From: Candidatus Anaerostipes avistercoris
GTDB lineage: Bacteria > Bacillota > Clostridia > Lachnospirales > Lachnospiraceae
NCBI GenBank assembly: GCA_019119895.1
Contig: DWWD01000032.1
Coordinates: forward strand, 1-64,000
DNA length: 64,000 nucleotides
Direction of reading: 5' to 3'
The position numbers and the translations under genes are program-made. The notes under the pieces were generated by a model. The model did not search any database. It was given only the letters and a program-made list of their open reading frames with translations, and was not told the DNA's origin. Shown piece by piece: positions 35,777 through 45,132 of the stretch. Within the stretch, counting starts at the first letter, position 1. The number at the start of each line of letters is the position of its first letter.

Positions 35777-36712
35777 TTATCCCCAAAGCCACTGCATGAG
35801 CTTTCGTACCTTTCCTTCTTTCAACACCTGATTGTTCCTGTAAAATGCCAGACGGCGGATTTTTCCTTTGTAATACAAATCTCCGTAGTTCTTCAGCAAT
35901 TCGTAGCTGTCGAGATCCTTGATCTCCATTCCATATGCAGAGACAAAGCCCTGAATCTGCTCCATGGACTCGATCATGGATCTCCGATAAGAATTTCTGC
36001 CCTCTTTCAACCGGCCATAAAGAAATTTCAGGTTCATCGCATCTTTGGCGCCCACTGAATTATGCCCATGCTGCCGGTACAGCATGGTTGGCTCATTCAC
36101 ATACCCGATCTTTCCGAACACCTTGGCGATCAGCGCTGCCCAGTAATCATGCATGATGATTTTGGAAACCGGAAGCTGTCGCAGAAAATACTGCTGCAGG
36201 CACCGGTTGATCATCACAGTGCATCCGGTCACCGAATTCTGTACGATCAGCCGATTGAGCATCACTCTTCTCGGCAGATTGGCATACTGGAAAAACGACT
36301 CTGCCACCATTTCCAGATTCTCATCCACCACAGAAAGGTCCGAATGTACCAGAATCGGAACTTTTTCTCCGTAACGAGTCTCCAGCGCTTCCATTTTCTG
36401 AAGTGTGAGATAAATCTTATCCCTTTTCCACACATCATCCTGATCGCAGAACATAAAGTGAGGGCCGTAAGAATTGCGGAGTAAATTGATAAAATTCCCC
36501 TTCGCGCTTCCAAACGGAGGATCATTCTCATAAATCGTCACCTGATTGGGGTGCTGCTTCTGGAACTCCTTCAGAATCTCCAGAGTCTGATCCGTAGAAC
36601 CATCATCCCCCACTACCAGCTGCCAATTTTCATACGTCTGGGCTGCTATAGATTCTAACTGCGCTTTTAAATATTTCTCTCCATTCAGCGTCGCTAAAAG
36701 AATCGTTACCAT
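35777..36712 (-). CDS. Glycosyltransferase family 2 (rhamnosyltransferase-like)
   Basis: A 311-residue GT-A enzyme with ILLATLNGEKYL, VVGDDGSTDQT (about 33-43) and FMFCDQDDVWKRDK (about 92-105). The QDDVW motif is typical of rhamnosyltransferase-type GT2 proteins in Gram-positive polysaccharide clusters. It is followed after 3 bp by a glycerophosphotransferase gene and preceded, after 66 bp, by another, so it probably decorates or extends the phosphoglycerol polymer. The donor sugar is uncertain, and no dTDP-rhamnose pathway genes are visible here. Confidence 0.88.
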   Translation of the reverse strand: MVTILLATLNGEKYLKAQLESIAAQTYENWQLVVGDDGSTDQTLEILKEFQKQHPNQVTIYENDPPFGSAKGNFINLLRNSYGPHFMFCDQDDVWKRDKIYLTLQKMEALETRYGEKVPILVHSDLSVVDENLEMVAESFFQYANLPRRVMLNRLIVQNSVTGCTVMINRCLQQYFLRQLPVSKIIMHDYWAALIAKVFGKIGYVNEPTMLYRQHGHNSVGAKDAMNLKFLYGRLKEGRNSYRRSMIESMEQIQGFVSAYGMEIKDLDSYELLKNYGDLYYKGKIRRLAFYRNNQVLKEGKVRKLMQWLWG

Positions 36713-36778
36713 GTGACACCAACCTCCTAATTTGTATCCTCCAGGAAAAGAACCTTCTTCATCATCTGCCGGGAATTC

Positions 36779-37963
36779 CTAGGATTCTTTTGTTTTTTTC
36801 TGAACTAACTGTATAATCTGACTGGAAGCGTCGCCGCAATCCACATTGTTAAATTTATCATGATACGCCTTATATTTTTCTTCCCACTCTTTTTCCTTAT
36901 AATTCCTGATATCTGAAATCAGCGTCTTTGTATCCTGAGAAATCGGCCCTGGTATCTCGTTGATGAAATCAAAGTAGAAACCTCTCAGATGATTCTGATA
37001 ATCTTCCAGATCATAGGCAAAGAAGAACATTGGACGATTCAAAAGACTATAATCGAACATAACAGAAGAATAATCTGTAATCAGTATATCAGAAACCAGA
37101 TACAGCCATGCAATATCATTGGTCTCATCAAAAGTATATACAAAACCTTTATACGGTGTCCAGTCAATATTTTCAGAAACCAGATAATGATATTTCACGA
37201 TCATGCAGTATTCATCTGAAAACGCCTCCCGCATACGGTCAAAATCCAATTCTGTGGCAAATTTATAAGCGCCCTTCTGATAAAACTCATTATCTCTCCA
37301 GGTCGGCGCATACAGCATAATCTTCTTATCCAGAGGGAGCCCTAACTTTTCTTTTAATTCCCTGATATCTTTCTCATTATTTTTCTGAAATAAGACATCA
37401 TTTCTCGGATATCCGATTTCCAGAATCGGCTTATCGGCAAAATCAAAGCAGGATTTAAATACTTCCGTGGAAAACTTATTCTGGGATACAAGATAATCCC
37501 AGTCCCTGCAGGCAATGCGGAAGTTTTCATGATATCTCTCAATATTCTGGTTTCCTGCCATATCCATCTGATCCATATCCAGCGCCAGTTTCTTCAGCGG
37601 CGTTCCATGCCAGGTCTGGATATACACTGTATCTTTTTTCTTTACATACATTTTCTCCTGTCTGCTGTCAAAGATCCAGAACTTCGCCCGCATCAGATTC
37701 CAGAAAAACTTCGGATAATTACGTCTTATTTTACGGCATTTTCCCGGCACTTCAATGGAAGTATCCAGAAGAATCCATACACAGTCATATTCCTGATCCA
37801 GCCCCTGACGGACCATCTCCTCATAAATATATCTCGGATTTCCCGAATAATTTACGCCGTTATTACTCTGAAACAGAATGAGATTTTTTTTCAATGGTAT
37901 CACTGGTGTCAGACATTTATAAGCTGTGATAATAATTTTTTTAATAGACTTTTTGATATTCAC
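36779..37963 (-). CDS. CDP-glycerol glycerophosphotransferase, single domain
   Basis: About 394 residues. The GTG at 37963 has AAGGAAGG 7 bp upstream and is preferred over a GTG at 37993 that lacks a ribosome site. The TagB/TagF hallmarks are IQTWHGTPLKKLALD (about 116-130), YPRND, MLYAPTWRDNE and ITDYSSVMFDYSLLNRP. It acts at the inner membrane face with CDP-glycerol as donor. It opens a four-gene unit (this gene, GT2, a second glycerophosphotransferase, DUF1015) read from a promoter that has a palindrome in its spacer. Priming and polymerising roles cannot be assigned between the two transferases by sequence. Confidence 0.9.
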   Translation of the reverse strand: MNIKKSIKKIIITAYKCLTPVIPLKKNLILFQSNNGVNYSGNPRYIYEEMVRQGLDQEYDCVWILLDTSIEVPGKCRKIRRNYPKFFWNLMRAKFWIFDSRQEKMYVKKKDTVYIQTWHGTPLKKLALDMDQMDMAGNQNIERYHENFRIACRDWDYLVSQNKFSTEVFKSCFDFADKPILEIGYPRNDVLFQKNNEKDIRELKEKLGLPLDKKIMLYAPTWRDNEFYQKGAYKFATELDFDRMREAFSDEYCMIVKYHYLVSENIDWTPYKGFVYTFDETNDIAWLYLVSDILITDYSSVMFDYSLLNRPMFFFAYDLEDYQNHLRGFYFDFINEIPGPISQDTKTLISDIRNYKEKEWEEKYKAYHDKFNNVDCGDASSQIIQLVQKKTKES

Positions 37964-38051
37964 GTTTCTTCCTTCCTTTATCTGTTTTTTCACAGAAAAG
38001 CAGCAAATTTTGTATAATGGATTATTATTCTAAAAAATCTGATACTTTTGT

Positions 38052-38080
38052 ATTATAGCATAGTCTGAGACTATTGTCCT
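38052..38080 (-). promoter_or_regulatory. Promoter with palindromic operator for the glycerophosphotransferase operon
   Basis: AGGACA and TATAAT with a 17-bp spacer on the minus strand, about 90 bp upstream of the start. The spacer contains the perfect inverted repeat ATAGTCT-C-AGACTAT (38060-38074), which fills the space between the two hexamers. This suggests a dimeric repressor or a MerR-like regulator. Confidence 0.6.
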
Positions 38081-38095
38081 TCCTGCATGAAAAAA

Positions 38096-38139
38096 GAATT
38101 TCTCCTTTCAAACAGGATTCCTGTTTGTAGTTGAAATTC
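38096..38139 (-). terminator. Intrinsic terminator of the tagG-tagH-tagD-galU operon
   Basis: Outer stem GAATTTC/GAAATTC and a strong inner inverted repeat CAAACAGGA/TCCTGTTTG, followed on the minus strand by TTTTTTC. It lies about 45 bp after the galU stop. Confidence 0.8.
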
Positions 38140-38182
38140 CTTTTTAACTTCAGTATTCCATATCTGCTTCTTATCTATTCCT

Positions 38183-39082
38183 CTAATTCTTTTCAGCAAT
38201 ACTCTGGATATATTCCATTACCTGATCTCTCAGTTCCGGACGATCTAGGGCGAAATCAATGGTCGCTTTAATGAATCCGAATTTATCTCCCACATCATAG
38301 CGAATTCCCTCAAAGTCATAAGCATACACGGCCTGAGTATCAATGAGACGGCAGATTGCATCTGTCAGCTGAATCTCCCCGCCTGCTCCGGCTCCCTGAC
38401 TCTCCAGTAATTCAAAAATCTCCGGCGTCAGTACATAGCGTCCCAGGACTGCCATCCGGCTCGGCGCTTCTTCCTGCCTCGGTTTCTCTACCATGTTGTC
38501 CAATTTCACCGCGCGTCCGTCTGCCGGAACATTCTGATTCGGCGCCACGATTCCATATTTGCTGACCTGATCTTCCGCAACCGTCTGAACGCCAACCACT
38601 GAAGCGTGATGCTTGTCATAAGCATGAATCAGCTGCTGCAGCGCCGGTTCTCCGCCTTTGTTGATGACCACGTCATCTCCCAGAAGCACAGCAAACGGTT
38701 CATTGCCGATGAAAGATTTGGCGCACAGCACTGCATGTCCCAGTCCTTTCGGCTCTTTCTGACGGACATAATAAATATTCGCCATATTTGCGATGTCGTT
38801 GATCATCTCCACTTCTTTCATCTTGCCGGATTCTGTTAAACGGGCTTCCAGTTCGTAATCTTTGTCAAAATGATTTTCCATGCAGTGTTTGTTGGAATTG
38901 GTAATGATCAAAATCTCCTCAATCCCACTGGCAACAGCTTCTTCCACAATATACTGTACCGTAGGAATATCTACGATTGGCAGCATTTCTTTCGGAATCG
39001 CCTTCGTTGCCGGCAAAAATCTAGTTCCTAATCCTGCGGCCGGAATCACGGCCTTCCTCACCCTCTGGGTTCTCTTGCTCAT
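38183..39082 (-). CDS. galU: UTP-glucose-1-phosphate uridylyltransferase
   Basis: A 299-residue nucleotidyltransferase. The nucleotide motif PAAGLGTRFLPATKAIPKEM (14-33), VLLGDDVV and the later VEKP segment are diagnostic of GalU/GtaB. It makes UDP-glucose from UTP and glucose 1-phosphate, supplying donors for teichoic-acid glycosylation and glycolipid anchors. It is the last gene of the tagG-tagH-tagD-galU unit, 11 bp after tagD, which fits a dedicated supply role. A terminator follows. The size and motifs are normal. Confidence 0.96.
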   Translation of the reverse strand: MSKRTQRVRKAVIPAAGLGTRFLPATKAIPKEMLPIVDIPTVQYIVEEAVASGIEEILIITNSNKHCMENHFDKDYELEARLTESGKMKEVEMINDIANMANIYYVRQKEPKGLGHAVLCAKSFIGNEPFAVLLGDDVVINKGGEPALQQLIHAYDKHHASVVGVQTVAEDQVSKYGIVAPNQNVPADGRAVKLDNMVEKPRQEEAPSRMAVLGRYVLTPEIFELLESQGAGAGGEIQLTDAICRLIDTQAVYAYDFEGIRYDVGDKFGFIKATIDFALDRPELRDQVMEYIQSIAEKN

Positions 39083-39093
39083 ACTGGTCCTCC

Positions 39094-39516
39094 TTATTCC
39101 ACTGTTTCTTCGTCTTTAGTCTGTCCGCCTAAGCCAAGGTCTTCTTTAATCTTTGTTGTGGAAATTCCTTCTGTTCTAGGGAGATATACAACCTCACAGT
39201 AGTCTTTCAGAAAATCAAACTTTCCTTTCCAGTCATCGCCCATCACAAAAGTATCTACGTGATATTCTTTCACATCATTAATTTTCTGCTCCCAGCTCGT
39301 TTCCGGTATTACCAGATCCACATAGCGGACAGCTTCTACCAGTTTCTTTCGCTCCTCATAGGAAAAATAACATTTTTTCTGTTTCTGCTCCCAATTGAAT
39401 TCATCGGTAGAGACAACGACGATCAGATAATCGCCCAATTCTTTTGCTCTTCTAAGCAGATTAATATGACCTGCATGCAGCAGATCAAAAGTTCCATAAG
39501 TGATTACTTTCTTCAT
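39094..39516 (-). CDS. tagD: Glycerol-3-phosphate cytidylyltransferase
   Basis: A 140-residue enzyme with the nucleotidyltransferase signature [14 protein letters not shown] (8-21), containing the HxGH motif, and the [10 protein letters not shown] motif near the C-terminus (about 118-127). It makes CDP-glycerol from CTP and sn-glycerol 3-phosphate. This is the donor for all the glycerophosphotransferase modules encoded in this locus, and the clearest proof that the polymer contains phosphoglycerol. It lies between the ABC transporter ATPase gene and galU, with 18 and 11 bp spacings. Confidence 0.96.
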   Translation of the reverse strand: MKKVITYGTFDLLHAGHINLLRRAKELGDYLIVVVSTDEFNWEQKQKKCYFSYEERKKLVEAVRYVDLVIPETSWEQKINDVKEYHVDTFVMGDDWKGKFDFLKDYCEVVYLPRTEGISTTKIKEDLGLGGQTKDEETVE

Positions 39517-39534
39517 GAATGATATACCTCTTTC

Positions 39535-40275
39535 TTATTTTGTTTTTTCCAAATATATTTTGCTGACATCCTCAATGCTTCCATCCGCTATGATTCGTCC
39601 CTTTTCCAGCAAAATCGCCTTATTGCAAAGCCGCTTTACCTGATCCAGAGAATGGGATACAAACAATACTGTGACCCCCTTATCAAACATGCTCATAATC
39701 TTTGCCTCACTCTTTTTCCGGAACTTGGCATCTCCCACAGACAACACCTCATCCAGAATCAAAATATCCGGTTCCACCAGTGTCGCCACGGAAAATCCAA
39801 GTCTGGATTTCATTCCGGAAGAATAATTCTTTACCGGAACATCAATGAATTTACCCAGTTCTGAAAATTCAATGATCTCATCCAGTTTCTCATCCAGGAA
39901 CTTCTTGGAAAAACCAAGAACCGCCCCATATAAATAAATATTTTCTCTTCCTGTATACTGCTGATCAAAACCGGCACCTAATTCCAGCAAAGGCGCTATC
40001 TTTCCTTTGGAGGTCACTGTTCCCTCTGTTGCCTTTAATACCCCGGCAATGACTTTCAGCAGAGTACTTTTCCCTGCTCCATTCAGCCCAAGAATTCCCA
40101 GACGGTCTCCTTTATTAAGAGAGAAACTCACATCCTTCAGCGCCCAGAATTCATTATAGGAAATCTGGTGTTTTATCAGCTTTATAATATAATCTTTCAG
40201 GTCATCGACTTTTTCCTGACTCAGATTAAACTTCATACCGACATGTTCAACCCGCAATACTTCTTTCTTCGCCAT
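39535..40275 (-). CDS. tagH: Teichoic-acid/polysaccharide ABC exporter ATPase (TagH-like)
   Basis: A 246-residue ABC ATPase. Walker A GLNGAGKST (about 64-72), the ABC signature YSSGMKSRLGFS (about 150-161), Walker B PDILILDEV and the switch histidine in LFVSHS are intact. The LLELGAGFDQQYTGRENIYLYG segment is typical of Wzt/TagH exporters of lipid-linked polysaccharides. It lacks the long C-terminal extension of Bacillus TagH. With the permease encoded 9 bp upstream it should flip the complete undecaprenyl-diphosphate-linked polymer across the membrane. Confidence 0.93.
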   Translation of the reverse strand: MAKKEVLRVEHVGMKFNLSQEKVDDLKDYIIKLIKHQISYNEFWALKDVSFSLNKGDRLGILGLNGAGKSTLLKVIAGVLKATEGTVTSKGKIAPLLELGAGFDQQYTGRENIYLYGAVLGFSKKFLDEKLDEIIEFSELGKFIDVPVKNYSSGMKSRLGFSVATLVEPDILILDEVLSVGDAKFRKKSEAKIMSMFDKGVTVLFVSHSLDQVKRLCNKAILLEKGRIIADGSIEDVSKIYLEKTK

Positions 40276-40284
40276 GACGCCCTC

Positions 40285-41061
40285 CTAAATATGCAGAATA
40301 AATTCATCCTGCTTCTTATAAAAGAAATACAGTCCTACAAGCACTGACACAATTGCAAACACAATAGATGCGGCTAAGAATTTCATGTTCATCGGCCGTC
40401 CAAATACTGCCTGCCTGAAATTATGGATCAGCAGATACAGCGGGTTGCATTTTAGGATCCATCCAAATCCGGAATTTAATAACCTCTCCGGATAATAGAA
40501 AATCGCAGACGCATACATAATAATCATCAAGCCCACAGACCAGAGATATTCCAGGTCACGGAAAAAAACTGCCATTGTGGAAAGAATCATTCCAACGCCG
40601 AATGCCGTAAACAAAATTAAAATCAACGGTACAACTGCCTGCAGCATATATATCGTAGGATACACTTTCAACACGATTCCTACCGCTACCAGTACAATCA
40701 GAGAAATCAGAAAAATAATATAGTTAAACAGCACACTGGATAGCGGATAAATGTACTTCGGAACATAAACTTTCTTGATCATGCCCGCATTGGTCCGAAT
40801 CGCCTTCATGGCTCCATTGGTTCCTGAGGAAAAGAAACTGTACATCAGTCTTCCGCACAGAATATAAACAGGGAAATGCGGATCATCATTTCCAAACAGA
40901 GTTCCGAATACAATGCTCAGAACGATCATTGTGAGCAGCGGTTCCAGCAGAGTCCAGAGGATTCCCAGATAAGACCGCCGGTACTTTAACTTGACACCTT
41001 TTTTTACAAGCTCCCATAACAGGAACCTGTACTTCTTAAAATTCTCAATATAAGTTTTCAT
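40285..41061 (-). CDS. tagG: Teichoic-acid/polysaccharide ABC exporter permease (TagG-like)
   Basis: A 258-residue ABC-2 type permease with six predicted membrane segments. The cytoplasmic N-terminal helix LWELVKKGVKLKYRRSYLGILW, matching the gate helix of Wzm/TagG proteins, precedes the first segment. It forms the membrane channel for export of the lipid-linked polymer with the ATPase encoded next to it. It is the first gene of the tagG-tagH-tagD-galU unit and has a clear promoter. The unit brings together polymer export, CDP-glycerol supply and UDP-glucose supply. Confidence 0.93.
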   Translation of the reverse strand: MKTYIENFKKYRFLLWELVKKGVKLKYRRSYLGILWTLLEPLLTMIVLSIVFGTLFGNDDPHFPVYILCGRLMYSFFSSGTNGAMKAIRTNAGMIKKVYVPKYIYPLSSVLFNYIIFLISLIVLVAVGIVLKVYPTIYMLQAVVPLILILFTAFGVGMILSTMAVFFRDLEYLWSVGLMIIMYASAIFYYPERLLNSGFGWILKCNPLYLLIHNFRQAVFGRPMNMKFLAASIVFAIVSVLVGLYFFYKKQDEFILHI

Positions 41062-41094
41062 TACTTTTCTCCATTTTCGAACATTCTCTGCTCT

Positions 41095-41123
41095 ATTATA
41101 CTATCGAATGCGCAATTATTCAA
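41095..41123 (-). promoter_or_regulatory. Promoter of the tagG-tagH-tagD-galU operon
   Basis: TTGAAT and TATAAT with a 17-bp spacer on the minus strand, about 35 bp upstream of the tagG start. Confidence 0.75.
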
Positions 41124-41134
41124 CATTTCCAATG

Positions 41135-42184
41135 CTAAAACTTACCAATCATAAACTTTGCTCTTTTATTAATAAATGTAATAATGGAATATTCCAGAAT
41201 CAGCACGATAGCCAGCTCTCCCAGGCTATCTAAATAGTATCTCCAGGACAGCACTTCCGCAGCTCCGGATATTTCCTGCCATCCCACTTTTCCAACAGCC
41301 AGAATATAAAATGCTCTTTGTGTCGACATAAGAATCAGGGAGTTCTTTCCGAAATAATTCAAAACCGGAAAGCTCCAATATTGTTCCAGTAATTGAAAGA
41401 CGAGTAAAGCCCCAAAAGATCCCAGGATTCCTCCGATAAAAAATAATTCCGGGCGGATGCCAAAATCCATATGATTCATATCAACTTCCATATTCTGCTG
41501 TGACATATAAATATTGATAACAGAGAATATAATTCCGGCCCCAAACAGCAGTTTCCCATTTTGAAGCTGCTGACATAATCTGCATCCCAGGTAGCCAATG
41601 TACAGATACCATAACGCCACAATGGTTTTACCTGCCGGGAACAGTACAAAAGAAACCCTTTCATACCAGAGCGGTGACAATACCATCTGCAGCTGTTCCA
41701 AATATCCGCCGTACCATGTGGCGATCAGCGGCGGTAATAAAATTACCAGCAGTTTCACTATTTTCGGAGCATATCGTATCAGACAGAAAAACAGAATTTC
41801 TGCCAAAAACAACACCGGCAAAAACCAGAGAGCGAAAATACCTCTCAACGTAATGGTGGCAAATATATAGGATTTGATGGAATCCATATTTACCGCATTC
41901 TGCATGACCATCGCAAAAAACCGAAAAGCGATTCCAAATGCACTGAACAGCACATACGGCACCATCAATGATTTGACCAGTTTGACAACATATCTTTTGA
42001 ATGTTTGCTTCTGATAAGAATCTGTATAACAAATCAGATATCCTGCTGCCACAAAGAAAATACTCAGTTTCATGGACGACATCCACTGATCCAGTGGATT
42101 TGCCAGAGTTGTCACATGCCCCAAAGTTACCATCAATATCCCCAGGCCCTTACACAAATCAATATACTTTATTCGTCTTTTCAT
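41135..42184 (-). CDS. Acyltransferase family 3 membrane protein
   Basis: A 349-residue protein with about ten membrane segments. The N-terminal YIDLCKGLGILMVTLGH (7-23) carries the family histidine and is followed by SMKLSIFFVAAGYLI, the usual first-helix pair of acyltransferase 3 proteins. Such enzymes move acetyl or other acyl groups onto sugars or polymers on the outer face. Here it probably O-acetylates the wall polymer or one of its sugars. It lies upstream of the tagG promoter and downstream of the large glycosyltransferase/glycerophosphotransferase gene, with a 125-bp gap. The acyl group and acceptor are unknown. Confidence 0.85.
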   Translation of the reverse strand: MKRRIKYIDLCKGLGILMVTLGHVTTLANPLDQWMSSMKLSIFFVAAGYLICYTDSYQKQTFKRYVVKLVKSLMVPYVLFSAFGIAFRFFAMVMQNAVNMDSIKSYIFATITLRGIFALWFLPVLFLAEILFFCLIRYAPKIVKLLVILLPPLIATWYGGYLEQLQMVLSPLWYERVSFVLFPAGKTIVALWYLYIGYLGCRLCQQLQNGKLLFGAGIIFSVINIYMSQQNMEVDMNHMDFGIRPELFFIGGILGSFGALLVFQLLEQYWSFPVLNYFGKNSLILMSTQRAFYILAVGKVGWQEISGAAEVLSWRYYLDSLGELAIVLILEYSIITFINKRAKFMIGKF

Positions 42185-42309
42185 TATACCATCCTTTTAT
42201 TAAAAACTTTTTCAAGATTCGTTATCATCTTTTGACCTTGAATCCTGTATATATAACACCTACCCTTCTATCCTGTAAAATATTCAAAATTTATCTTTAC
42301 TTACAAATT

Positions 42310-45114
42310 TTATATGAAGAGGTCTTCTTTCTCTTTTAAAATCTGAACTCTTTTTACGTATTTTTTCTTTTCCATGAATTCTTTCATTTCCATGTCATTT
42401 ACCCAAATTACATCATACATTTCATAAATCAATGGACTCACTGGTACATTTTTGAAATTTGAAGTTGCTATATAAAAATATTTCTTACAATCAAATTTTC
42501 CTAATACCGCCATTTCCATTCTATCATAAGCTCCGTAATAAATTACTTTATCAATTTTGGTATGATCAAATAATCTTTTTTTCTCATCGATAAACAATGT
42601 ATCTAAATAGTTTTTATATTTTCCATAAATTTCTGGCCGATGACAAAATTTATGTACCAGTCTGGCTTCTTTGTTTGTTGTTGATAGGCCTCCTAACTGA
42701 CTCAAATATTTGATATTTGGGGGTAATGTACGCAGAATTCGTTTATTTCTTGCCACTTTCCATGACCGGAAAGTCAAATAAATATTCTGATTTTCAAAAT
42801 CCATTTCATATAAAGTATTAAACAACTGATCTATGATCAGATTGTTTCTCATACTTCCTACAAAAACCAATACATTTTCTTTCTTATTTTGAGGAATATC
42901 TTCAATAACCAAATCAGTTTTTCGACCTAAAATTATATGTTCACAAATCTTTCCTGCGATATCTCCACTTTCATACGGGCAAAATCTTTTAAGAAATTCT
43001 GTATCATCATAATTTATTGGTTTTTCAATGGCAGTCATTAATTCATCTACTGTCTGTACTTTTGTAAATGGAAGTTCTTTAAAATCAAAGTATACTCCTC
43101 TATCTCTAAAATATTCTTCCTCATCATACGCAAACAATACAATTTTTTTTCTTGTATTTGCAAAGTCAAAGAAAACACTTGAATAATCTGTAATCAATAC
43201 ATCACAGCAGTTCAAAAAGTCGTATGTCTCATATTTAAATGGTATTGTTCTCAAATTTTTAAATTGACTGAAATCTATACTTCCTTTTAAATATGGATGG
43301 AGATTAACGTAACACAATTGATGACTGCTCAATGAAGAATCCAATTGTCTTAAATACGTTACTATTTCGTCCTCTCCTGATGCATCATTCAGATTACCTC
43401 TCCATGTCGGCAAATATGCAATTACTTCTTTTCCTTCCATCTTTTCAGAATCTATAATTTTCTGATTTGGTTTTTCAAAGAATACAACATTCCTTGGATA
43501 TCCTGTCAATAAAATTTTATTGTTACTGACATTATCCAGCATATAATCTTCCAACATATGCTTTTTCATGTATTCACTTGGATATAAAATGTAATCAGCA
43601 ATTCTAAAATTGCGCTGCAAATTTCCTATACGGTGCATTTCATCATGAGAACTACGACCTAACGTCTTAAACGGTGTACCATGCCATGTGTTTAAGTACA
43701 CCTGTCCTTTTCTCTTGATAAAATATACTGGAAAACTTGTATCTGTAAACAAGTACTTTGCTGTAGCCATTATTTTCAGATGTTCAGACGATTCATATAG
43801 CACAAATCTTACATTTTCCATTCCATAGAAAGATAATTTTTCTTTAAACTCTTCCAAGCGACTCTTCTCTACCGCTACATAATAATGATATCCTGCATAA
43901 ACATTATTAAAATGCAATTCTTTCAACAAATAGAACATATTACCATTCATATCCGCTCCATGCTGAGGATCAAAGAAAATACTTTTATCATTAATCGGTA
44001 ATTCTTTTGCATATTTTAAATATTCGGCTGCTGGATTTTTACTTTTGGACTGCAATGAGTTCATTGTTTCTTTTTTTATTTTTCTTAATTTATCCCTGAG
44101 TTTTCGTGCAGCGCGCCTTGGATAGCTTGCCGGTTTTTCTGGATAAATTAAATCTTTCTTCAATCGATTATACCAATAACGTTTGTTAAAATACTGTTTC
44201 GGATCTTTATCCGGATATCTTTCAAAATACAATTTATGTTCTCGATAATTCGAAAAATTTTTCTGAATATATTCCAAAGATTTATTAAAAAATTCTTTTT
44301 TTATTTCCAGCTCCTCTGGAACCACTTTTGTTTCCCAGCGAATTATTGTATGATTTAATGCAGTGTACATTAGTTCATCCTGTAACATTTCAAACTGCCC
44401 TGTCTCCTTAGCCGTCTGAATCAATATATCCATCACATTAAATATGTCAAAAAATTTCTCATTAAAATGATGTGTTGCTGAACCTTCCCGCCTTACACGA
44501 TAATAATAAAATGCTTTATCGCGTTTCGAAATACGTTCTGCATAAAGAAAACACTGATATGTAAACAAAAGATCTTCAAAAATTCCAAATTCATTAAAAG
44601 AAATCTTATTTTCTTCTATCATTTGCTTCTTGAAAATCTTATTCCATATGTAAGGAACCCCTGCCACTAATATCTCCGGATTTTCCCTTAAATTTTTCCC
44701 ATATATTTCAATTTCACCCAGCTGAAAATCTTTAGAACTTGCGGCATAGATTCTGGTATATCCAGATACAACAATATCCGCCGCTTCCTCTTCAGCCTTC
44801 TTATATAATTCTTCATACATAGTTACATCTACATAATCATCACTGTCAACAAACCCAATGAATTCACCTGTAGCATGTTTTAAACCTATATTACGCGCAT
44901 GCGCAACCCCACTGTTTTCAATTTCAATTCCAATTACTTTATCCGGATATTTTCTTTCAAACGAGTTAATAATTTTCTGGCTTTCATCTGTACTTCCATC
45001 ATTTATAACGATAATTTCAATATCGTCTATTGTCTGTTTCACTAAACTATTCAAACAGCGTTCCAGATAACTCTCCACATTATATACTGGTACAATAACG
45101 CTTACTTTTTTCAT
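42310..45114 (-). CDS. GT2 - CDP-glycerol glycerophosphotransferase - partial GT4 trifunctional-like protein
   Basis: A 934-residue three-module protein. Residues 1-330 are a GT2 domain (VNDGSTDES 37-45; FVDSDDYVD 88-96). Residues about 370-735 are a full glycerophosphotransferase module: NTWHGTPFKTLG (475-486), YPRN, LPTWRGN (568-574), NLHPYL and TDYSSVFFDF (642-651). Residues about 745-934 resemble only the N-terminal Rossmann half of the GT4 domain found in the neighbouring 853-residue protein; the donor-binding half is absent. It probably adds a sugar and glycerol phosphate in sequence to the lipid-linked chain. The gene is AT-rich compared with its surroundings, suggesting transfer. Confidence 0.88.
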   Translation of the reverse strand: MKKVSVIVPVYNVESYLERCLNSLVKQTIDDIEIIVINDGSTDESQKIINSFERKYPDKVIGIEIENSGVAHARNIGLKHATGEFIGFVDSDDYVDVTMYEELYKKAEEEAADIVVSGYTRIYAASSKDFQLGEIEIYGKNLRENPEILVAGVPYIWNKIFKKQMIEENKISFNEFGIFEDLLFTYQCFLYAERISKRDKAFYYYRVRREGSATHHFNEKFFDIFNVMDILIQTAKETGQFEMLQDELMYTALNHTIIRWETKVVPEELEIKKEFFNKSLEYIQKNFSNYREHKLYFERYPDKDPKQYFNKRYWYNRLKKDLIYPEKPASYPRRAARKLRDKLRKIKKETMNSLQSKSKNPAAEYLKYAKELPINDKSIFFDPQHGADMNGNMFYLLKELHFNNVYAGYHYYVAVEKSRLEEFKEKLSFYGMENVRFVLYESSEHLKIMATAKYLFTDTSFPVYFIKRKGQVYLNTWHGTPFKTLGRSSHDEMHRIGNLQRNFRIADYILYPSEYMKKHMLEDYMLDNVSNNKILLTGYPRNVVFFEKPNQKIIDSEKMEGKEVIAYLPTWRGNLNDASGEDEIVTYLRQLDSSLSSHQLCYVNLHPYLKGSIDFSQFKNLRTIPFKYETYDFLNCCDVLITDYSSVFFDFANTRKKIVLFAYDEEEYFRDRGVYFDFKELPFTKVQTVDELMTAIEKPINYDDTEFLKRFCPYESGDIAGKICEHIILGRKTDLVIEDIPQNKKENVLVFVGSMRNNLIIDQLFNTLYEMDFENQNIYLTFRSWKVARNKRILRTLPPNIKYLSQLGGLSTTNKEARLVHKFCHRPEIYGKYKNYLDTLFIDEKKRLFDHTKIDKVIYYGAYDRMEMAVLGKFDCKKYFYIATSNFKNVPVSPLIYEMYDVIWVNDMEMKEFMEKKKYVKRVQILKEKEDLFI

Positions 45115-45132
45115 TCGTATTTTTTCTCCTTT

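Noticed and set aside
42185..42309. Promoter candidate (TATATA) upstream of the acyltransferase gene
   Set aside because: No acceptable -35 element at 16-18 bp; the region is AT-rich enough to give such hexamers by chance.
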